From positions 1 through 21,553 of IMG/VR virus record IMGVR_UViG_3300034352_000089: a stretch of DNA of 21,553 nucleotides. One strand, written 5' to 3'. Origin of the DNA: a virus. The translations under genes were made by a program, and so were the position numbers. The notes under the pieces are model-generated. The model searched no databases. It worked only from the letters and a program-made list of their open reading frames with translations, and was not told the origin of the DNA. Shown here in pieces: positions 17,262 through 21,553 of the stretch; the first letter of the stretch is position 1, and every line of letters starts with the position of its first letter.

Positions 17262-18347
17262 TTATACCAGTGTAATCTGTATTGAACCGTGATTCCAAAC
17301 AGTATGTTGAGCAATGGTTGCGCTTCCTATTCTATTTGACGAATTCGAATAACTCCCACCGCCACCTCCACCTGCATTGGGTGGGGTACTATTGGAACCA
17401 CCTCCGCCAGAGTATCCTCCTCCCCCTCCGGTTCCCATATTATCTGAGCCACCGCCACCGCCACCACCAAATCCACCATTTCCGCCCGAGTCAGTATTAT
17501 CGTCATGTCTCGTCCCACCAATAGCGGAGTTTGCTGGAGATTGACCAGCATTAGCGTAAGAAGGAGATGCGGCAACATAATTAACGCCAACATTTCCCCC
17601 AGTGCCGTCTGACTTCCAACCAGCTCCGCCTGCCGACCAATAAGAACCTCCATTAGCTAAGACTCTGCTACCATATCCACCAGTGCCAAAATTAGTAGAA
17701 TTTGTTGTGGATTGAGAATTTTTGCCGTCAGTACCTACACTAGCATTCATCTGCGTGCCAGAGTTCTTACTCCCGCCACCGCCAGCACCAGCGACAATTA
17801 AAGGCTCAGCGTCAGTGGTATCGAAAAAAACCCAAGAAGCTCCACCACCACCTGGAGCTGAATTATCACCCTCGTTAGCGTTAGATACTACCGGATAATA
17901 TGTTCCGTCATCTTCTCCTCGCTGACCAACAATAAGTTGAATTTTATCATTTTCAATCAAACTATAGGTCGCAGTGACAACAGCAGCCATTGGCCGATAG
18001 TTTCCACCTTGAAAAGAGGTGTTAGTCTTTTGCCCACCGGAAGCTCCTATAACAACAAACTCATAATTTCCAGATTGTGGAACGGTCCATTTTTGAAACC
18101 CTTGATAAGTTCCTTCAGTAAAATACAAACTATCGTTTAACCAAGGATAGAGAGAAGTATTATAATTGGCCAATAGATCTGACTGAGTTGGACCATATTG
18201 GCCAGTTGTTGAGCCATTAGTAAATGTGACCGATGTAAATGGGTAAAGAGCATTTATAGACAATTGTGTAGCGATAATATCGTGGACACCTGTAGGCGTT
18301 ACATGACCTGTGCCTATTAACCCACTATTTTTTGAAAAGTATCCCAT
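17262..18347 (-). CDS. Glycine-rich adhesin with fibre-anchoring N-terminus (paralogue 1)
   Basis: The 361-residue product begins with NSGLIGTGHVTPTGVHD (7-23), the same module as the next gene's NTGIIG...GVHD start. Then comes FTNGSTTGQYGPTQSDL and a beta domain (FTEGTYQGFQKWTVPQSG...YEFVVIGASGG...IQLIVGQRG) leading into repeated glycine tracts with GGGGAS, AGGGGS, GGFGGGGGGGS and GGGGGYSGGGG, and a closing GGGGGGSYS...GSIQITLV strand. This layout matches the Gly_rich family (ALK-type) and recalls the polyglycine adhesin tips of T-even gp38 proteins, where loops between glycine helices set host range. A paralogue without the anchoring module lies at 20151-21101. A terminal receptor-binding role is a strong inference. 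Confidence 0.75.
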   Translation of the reverse strand: MGYFSKNSGLIGTGHVTPTGVHDIIATQLSINALYPFTSVTFTNGSTTGQYGPTQSDLLANYNTSLYPWLNDSLYFTEGTYQGFQKWTVPQSGNYEFVVIGASGGQKTNTSFQGGNYRPMAAVVTATYSLIENDKIQLIVGQRGEDDGTYYPVVSNANEGDNSAPGGGGASWVFFDTTDAEPLIVAGAGGGGSKNSGTQMNASVGTDGKNSQSTTNSTNFGTGGYGSRVLANGGSYWSAGGAGWKSDGTGGNVGVNYVAASPSYANAGQSPANSAIGGTRHDDNTDSGGNGGFGGGGGGGSDNMGTGGGGGYSGGGGSNSTPPNAGGGGGGSYSNSSNRIGSATIAQHTVWNHGSIQITLV

Positions 18348-18356
18348 ATCTAACTA

Positions 18357-18710
18357 CTAAGAAATTTCGTCATACGAAACGATTATGTCTAAATCTCCTG
18401 CAGCACTAGCTAGTGCAGTAAGTGTATCCAGTTCTTCCAAATAGAAAGATGTGTCCTTAGAAGAAACAACTAATGTTGATTTTGCAGGAACTGTTATTGT
18501 ATATGCAAGGTATCTAACGGCAGAATCAATTGTTGCATATACAGTAACATCGGCATCATTTGTGCCATCTCTATTTGCAACAGTAATACTATTGATTTTT
18601 AAAATCTTATTCGATACGGTGCTTATTATTGCTGTTGCTCCAGTTGTTAATGCAGCTCCTATTGTTCTACCGTAGATACTTGTTACATCGACTATATTTG
18701 GATTTGCCAT
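18357..18710 (-). CDS. Small conserved virion protein of marine T4-like phages
   Basis: The 117-residue product has the pattern I know from a structural protein widespread in marine T4-like phages: NPNIVDVTSIYGRT (3-16), an ALTTGATAII stretch, KILKINSITVANRDGTNDADVTVYA (35-59), VPAKSTLVVSSKDTSFYLEELD and a closing DLDIIVSYDEIS. It reads as a single beta-sandwich, rich in Ala, Thr and Val, with no Cys or Trp. Its exact place in the virion is not known to me. An AGGA seven bases before the ATG supports the start. It sits between two fibre genes, in keeping with a tail or fibre-linked role. Confidence 0.75.
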   Translation of the reverse strand: MANPNIVDVTSIYGRTIGAALTTGATAIISTVSNKILKINSITVANRDGTNDADVTVYATIDSAVRYLAYTITVPAKSTLVVSSKDTSFYLEELDTLTALASAAGDLDIIVSYDEIS

Positions 18711-18717
18711 TTATTTT

Positions 18718-18728
18718 TCCTATTTATT
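18718..18728 (-). promoter_or_regulatory. Shine-Dalgarno AGGA overlapping an AATAAATA octamer
   Basis: On the minus strand AATAAATA (18721-18728) runs directly into AGGA (18718-18721), seven bases before the ATG at 18710. The AGGA is a good ribosome binding site. As a late promoter the octamer would start transcription almost at the ribosome site, so that role is doubtful. Confidence 0.45.
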
Positions 18729-18740
18729 ATTTCTTATTTC

Positions 18741-20081
18741 TTAACCAAAAACTATGGCCATCGCAATAGCCTTTCCTGTAGTAATACCACTTCCACCACT
18801 GGCAGGAGCTGCCCATTCTAATGATCCAGCTGTAGATCCAGCAGTTAATACGTCACCTTGAGTTGTAGAACTAGGTACATGTATACCATGAGACGATGCT
18901 GCGTATTCCGAATGTGTATGTCCTTCCGGGGATTTACCTGCAAAGGCTGTGTATAGTACACCAGATGATACAATATCATTAGAGCCAGAAGCTATAGCAC
19001 CTACAGTACGTCTTAAATCACCAGTGGTAGTGGTAGTGGTATCATCAAATGTTAGGGTTATTGTACCGTCACTTGCATTATAACTAGATCCTGTAATACC
19101 ATTACCGTCAGTACCGTTAGTTGGTTTAGCTACCCAACTATTATTAGCCTGTAATATTTTATTAGCTAATATATCAGCAGCAGTTGGACCCGTTACAAAT
19201 CCACTAGTATTAGTAGTAAACGTGACATTTGGTGCATGAGTTGTCCCATAATGAGTTACAGCTGAGTTTAAATTACCCACATGAGTTGTCGACATTAAAC
19301 CATTAGCTAATGTTGTTGCGACTGTAGATGCCCCTCTTAAATCATCAGTTACAACTCCTAACCCGTCATTTGATGTAAGCGTTATTTTACCTGTAGCAGA
19401 TGCATATGATCCACCAGTCCAACCCAGACCATTAGTACCGTTAGTTGGTTTAACTATCCAGTCGCCATTTGATTGTAATATTTTATCAGTACCTGCGCTA
19501 GTGCCATCTGGTACTAGTCCTTTAGCACCACCACCAAACTCAGATGTGGATGCTTTACCTGCAAAGGCGGTATACAATGTACCAGATGATACAATATCAT
19601 TAGAGCCAGAAGCTATAGCACCTACAGTACGTCTTAAATCACCAGTGGTAGTGGTAGTGGTATCATCAAATGTTAATGTAATCTTACCTGTACCTGCATC
19701 ATAATTAGATCCTGAAATACCATTACCGTCAGTACCATTAGTTGGTTTAGCTACCCAACTATTATTAGCCTGTAATATTTTATTAGCTGTCACATCAGCA
19801 GCAGTTGGACCCGTTACATGACCATCACTACCCTGTGCAAATATACCAGATTCAGTATCCGTAAATAATGCGTTCTCAGGGACAATTGTTTTTACAGAAT
19901 CAAATGCCCAATTTGAAGAAATGGCGATTGTACTAGAACCATCAACTGGAGTATCATGAATAATTGGAGCAGCCGTCGATGGTTCCCATAGAGTTTTAGC
20001 TAAATTGTAGGTAAATGTTACATCCCCTACTACATGGATGTACCCGTTATATAAGTTAGTACTTGGAAAATTAATTGCCAT
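18741..20081 (-). CDS. Tail fibre protein with internal direct repeats
   Basis: The 446-residue product starts INFPSTNLYNGYIHVVGDVTFTYNLAKTLWEPS, the short N-terminal module typical of marine phage fibres. The body is built of repeats. A unit running from GPTAAD through NKILQANNSWVAKPTNG, ITLTFDDTTTTTTGDLRRT and SGSNDIVSSG to LYTAFAGK occurs twice nearly unchanged, with a degenerate copy between (DKILQSNGDWIVKPTNG, GKITLTSNDG, DDLRGAS). Near the C-terminus GHTHSEYAASSHGIHVP contains the HxH element used for metal-bound trimer packing in several phage fibres. The end is small, Gly/Ala-rich and hydrophobic (SGITTGKAIAMAIVFG), which may mark the tip or an attachment for an adhesin such as the neighbouring glycine-rich proteins. 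A late-promoter-like octamer and an AGAGG precede it. Confidence 0.78.
   Translation of the reverse strand: MAINFPSTNLYNGYIHVVGDVTFTYNLAKTLWEPSTAAPIIHDTPVDGSSTIAISSNWAFDSVKTIVPENALFTDTESGIFAQGSDGHVTGPTAADVTANKILQANNSWVAKPTNGTDGNGISGSNYDAGTGKITLTFDDTTTTTTGDLRRTVGAIASGSNDIVSSGTLYTAFAGKASTSEFGGGAKGLVPDGTSAGTDKILQSNGDWIVKPTNGTNGLGWTGGSYASATGKITLTSNDGLGVVTDDLRGASTVATTLANGLMSTTHVGNLNSAVTHYGTTHAPNVTFTTNTSGFVTGPTAADILANKILQANNSWVAKPTNGTDGNGITGSSYNASDGTITLTFDDTTTTTTGDLRRTVGAIASGSNDIVSSGVLYTAFAGKSPEGHTHSEYAASSHGIHVPSSTTQGDVLTAGSTAGSLEWAAPASGGSGITTGKAIAMAIVFG
18937..19197 (-). repeat. 261-bp direct repeat in the fibre gene, downstream (C-terminal) copy
   Basis: This block is the same length as, and nearly identical to, 19558-19818. 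Positions 18960-19054 match 19581-19675 base for base over 95 bases. Differences cluster in the middle, where the protein differs (GTGK against SDGT types). Confidence 0.88.
19558..19818 (-). repeat. 261-bp direct repeat in the fibre gene, upstream (N-terminal) copy
   Basis: This is the partner of 18937-19197, offset by exactly 621 bases, which is a multiple of three and so keeps the frame. A third, degenerate unit lies between them at about 19325-19510. Confidence 0.88.
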
Positions 20082-20132
20082 TCTTATTCAACCTCTGTTA
20101 AGTTTCAGTTACTAGTTTCTTCGTTCCACATA

Positions 20133-20140
20133 TATTTATC
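20133..20140 (-). promoter_or_regulatory. Late-promoter-like octamer GATAAATA before the repeat fibre gene
   Basis: The minus strand reads GATAAATA in the 69-base gap between the glycine-rich adhesin and the repeat fibre gene, ending 51 bases before the ATG at 20081. It differs from the T4 consensus only in the first base. No convincing terminator hairpin is seen in the same gap. Confidence 0.45.
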
Positions 20141-20150
20141 ATCATCTAAG

Positions 20151-21101
20151 CTAAAGAGTTTCGATTATTACGTAGCCATGACCAGTCTGATAACCAAGAG
20201 TGGTGGTATTTTGACCGCTGTTATATGAACCACCGCCACCTCCGCTGCCTCTATCAGTATTAGTATTACCGCCACCGCCACCGCCTGAGTAGCCACCGCC
20301 ACCGCCACCAACACCTTGATGACCATCTCCGGTAGCTCCTGCACCGCATCCAAAGCCACCAACACCTTCGACAGTCGACTGATAATGCCCAAGTCCACCA
20401 ATCGCACCATTGGCAACTGAAACTGGGGGGGCTCCTAGTCCAGTATGTTCTCCAGAGGTCACAGAGTCTTGATGCCAACCTGCTCCACCTGTTCCATCCC
20501 ACCAATTACCATCACAACCTCCTGGTGCTCCAGCCCCTCCATTTGTACCTCCACTTCCAGGACAGCCACCTGTTCCAATGCTACCAGATGTAGAGTATGA
20601 AGCGTCTATTCCGGTTTTGTTTCCGTCGGTGCCACTTCCTCCTCCTCCTCCTCCAGCTGCTATCAGGGGGGTATTTGAACTTGAGGGGGTTCCAATATTT
20701 GAATTCCACACAAAACTACCTCCTCCCCCAGAACTAGGATAAATATCGCTCTGCACGCCAGTTGTAGGGTCTCCCTCTTGAGTACCTTGTTGGCCAACAA
20801 TTATTTTTATAGTATCCCCTTCTGTAAGATTAAACTCCCCCTTTATAATCGCCCCTAGTCCTTTTCTCGACCCGTCAGCTGATGCTCCAGCTACAGTGAT
20901 ACTATAGGTAGAGGTGCAAGAAACTATCCATTCTTGAATACCATTAGTAACAGTTACACCTGAATATGCTTGATTAATTTGACTTTGAGAAGGTCCAGTC
21001 CTACCTATTTGTCCTGCATTAGTGAATGTGTTAGAGAATGGGTCACAATCACCACTACCAAACGTAAAAGTCGCCACGTGGAAAGTATGCGGCAAACTCA
21101 C
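20151..21101 (-). CDS. Glycine-rich adhesin (paralogue 2)
   Basis: The 316-residue product is a glycine-rich beta protein of the same kind as that at 17262-18347: NTFTNAGQIGRTGPSQSQI (24-42) corresponds to TFTNGSTTGQYGPTQSDL, then GIQEWIVSCTSTYSITVAGAS, TIKIIVGQQG, and glycine tracts SSGGGGSFVW, AAGGGGGGSG, GGGGGGYSGGGGGG and GGGGGSYNSG, ending HGYVIIETL. It lacks the NSGLIG...GVHD anchoring module. Unlike its paralogue it has several cysteines (C19, and others in GGCPG, GGCDG and FGCGAG). The start is GTG at 21101, overlapping the upstream TGA in GTGA. Base composition is visibly richer in G+C than the flanking genes, partly because of glycine codons. A host-range adhesin tip attached to the upstream fibre is the likely role. 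Confidence 0.75.
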   Translation of the reverse strand: MSLPHTFHVATFTFGSGDCDPFSNTFTNAGQIGRTGPSQSQINQAYSGVTVTNGIQEWIVSCTSTYSITVAGASADGSRKGLGAIIKGEFNLTEGDTIKIIVGQQGTQEGDPTTGVQSDIYPSSGGGGSFVWNSNIGTPSSSNTPLIAAGGGGGGSGTDGNKTGIDASYSTSGSIGTGGCPGSGGTNGGAGAPGGCDGNWWDGTGGAGWHQDSVTSGEHTGLGAPPVSVANGAIGGLGHYQSTVEGVGGFGCGAGATGDGHQGVGGGGGGYSGGGGGGNTNTDRGSGGGGGSYNSGQNTTTLGYQTGHGYVIIETL

Positions 21102-21553
21102 GTCGCAGGGCCCTGACCTGTCGGACTACAAAAAACATAACCGGAATCGACATACGTCAAACCAATCAACCACCAGGTATGCTCCGACCATGTCGGTTCC
21201 GTACCCCCGGCCCATTTAAAGTCGCTGCCTGACCAAGTAACTGTATATCCTCCGGGTTTTAGCATCAACATCATTGTTGAGCCAAATATACTAGCGGTAT
21301 AAGTCAATGTAGCATTGCCACTAAATATTAGCCTATATTGGGGATATTGAAAATCTAAGGAATGTACCTCGCCTAGTGCCGGGTAAGCGGTAATGACTCG
21401 CGGGTAAAAATTGTAATAGTCGTTCCCACTGACAGCCTCTTCCTCAAAATCATCAGTATCATCAAATATATTTTCTGGATTAACAGCCCCACCCATTCCA
21501 TTAGTTATAGCAAAATGTAACCAATGATGCATGGGGGGATGGAAATTCGCATG
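21098..21553 (-). CDS. Tail fibre protein, C-terminal part (cut by the window edge)
   Basis: The frame is open to the right edge, so the first ATG inside (21532) is probably not the true start; 151 residues are visible. The segment YRLIFSGNATLTYTAS, MMLMLKPGGYTVTWSG, FKWAGGTEPTW and ending VDSGYVFCSPTG matches a C-terminal beta domain common on phage fibres, of the form 'vtwp..vkWagGtaPtlt....d.i.f...dgG..w.g'. The stop overlaps the GTG start of the glycine-rich adhesin in GTGA, suggesting the two are made together, as fibre and tip or helper. The upstream part is acidic (FDDTDDFEEEA). The fibre call is moderate; the N-terminus is not visible. Confidence 0.65.
   Translation of the reverse strand, partial: HANFHPPMHHWLHFAITNGMGGAVNPENIFDDTDDFEEEAVSGNDYYNFYPRVITAYPALGEVHSLDFQYPQYRLIFSGNATLTYTASIFGSTMMLMLKPGGYTVTWSGSDFKWAGGTEPTWSEHTWWLIGLTYVDSGYVFCSPTGQGPAT

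Noticed and set aside
17381-17480. CRISPR-like or tandem-repeat look of the CCACCGCCACC tracts (also at 20270-20310)
   Set aside because: The pattern comes from runs of glycine codons in the two adhesins. There are no regular repeat-spacer units.
17327-17653. 108-codon minus-strand frame inside the glycine-rich adhesin gene
   Set aside because: It is a shifted reading of glycine-rich codons, giving a low-complexity Val/Ala/Glu product. The adhesin frame has clear domain matches.
21106-21115. Palindrome CAGGGCCCTG just before the glycine-rich adhesin start
   Set aside because: Ten-base palindromes occur by chance, this one is inside coding sequence, and there is no second half-site or regulatory context.
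21098-21532. Reading the right-edge gene as a complete 144-residue protein starting at 21532
   Set aside because: The frame stays open to the window edge upstream of that ATG, there is no convincing ribosome site before it, and the visible part matches only a fibre C-terminal domain.

Overview
The window reads as part of the late (packaging and tail) region of a T4-like, contractile-tailed phage with a low-G+C genome. The clearest markers are the T4 gene set 13-14-15-16-17 in the T4 order: two neck proteins, the tail sheath stabiliser, and the small and large terminase subunits. Several other proteins resemble types common in marine T4-like phages of cyanobacteria and SAR11-type hosts: a small conserved virion protein ending in VSYDEIS, fibres starting with NTGIIG...GVHD-like or INFPS...-like modules, and an LTYQELDDNF start on the giant protein. 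A marine phage is therefore the best inference. The host cannot be named from this window. No tRNA, integrase, CRISPR array or bacterial gene block was seen.

Layout: every gene I accept lies on the minus strand, so transcription runs from position 21553 towards 1. Genes are tightly packed. Many starts overlap the previous stop (TAATG, ATGA, GTGA), and the accepted intergenic gaps sum to only about 260 bases. No gene-free stretch exceeds 70 bases. From right to left in transcription order: (1) 21553-14177 is a host-recognition and tail-fibre module. It holds a fibre C-terminus cut by the window edge, a glycine-rich adhesin, a fibre with internal repeats, a small virion protein, a second glycine-rich adhesin, a Calx-beta/MAM-like adhesin, a fibre-assembly-chaperone-like protein, a PAAR spike tip and a small unknown ORF. 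(2) 14108-4131 is one uninterrupted 3,325-codon gene for a giant virion protein. It sits where T4 has fibritin (wac) and the gp9-gp12 baseplate/fibre genes. (3) 4089-1 is the neck and packaging module: gp13, gp14, gp15, gp16, then two inserted genes (a GIY-YIG/T5orf172-like protein and a SufE-like sulfur-acceptor protein), then the N-terminal ATPase part of gp17, cut by the left edge.

How the genes work together: the fibre, adhesin and PAAR genes would build the parts that contact and pierce the host. gp13, gp14 and gp15 close the head and join it to the tail, and gp16/gp17 package DNA into the head. T4 late-promoter-like octamers (NATAAATA) stand just upstream of several genes on the coding strand, which fits late expression driven by a gp55-type sigma factor.

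The most unusual features are the SufE-like gene with an intact catalytic-position cysteine wedged between the terminase subunit genes next to a GIY-YIG-like gene, the 10-kb fibre-like gene with carbohydrate-binding-like segments and internal duplications, and the pair of paralogous glycine-rich adhesins.
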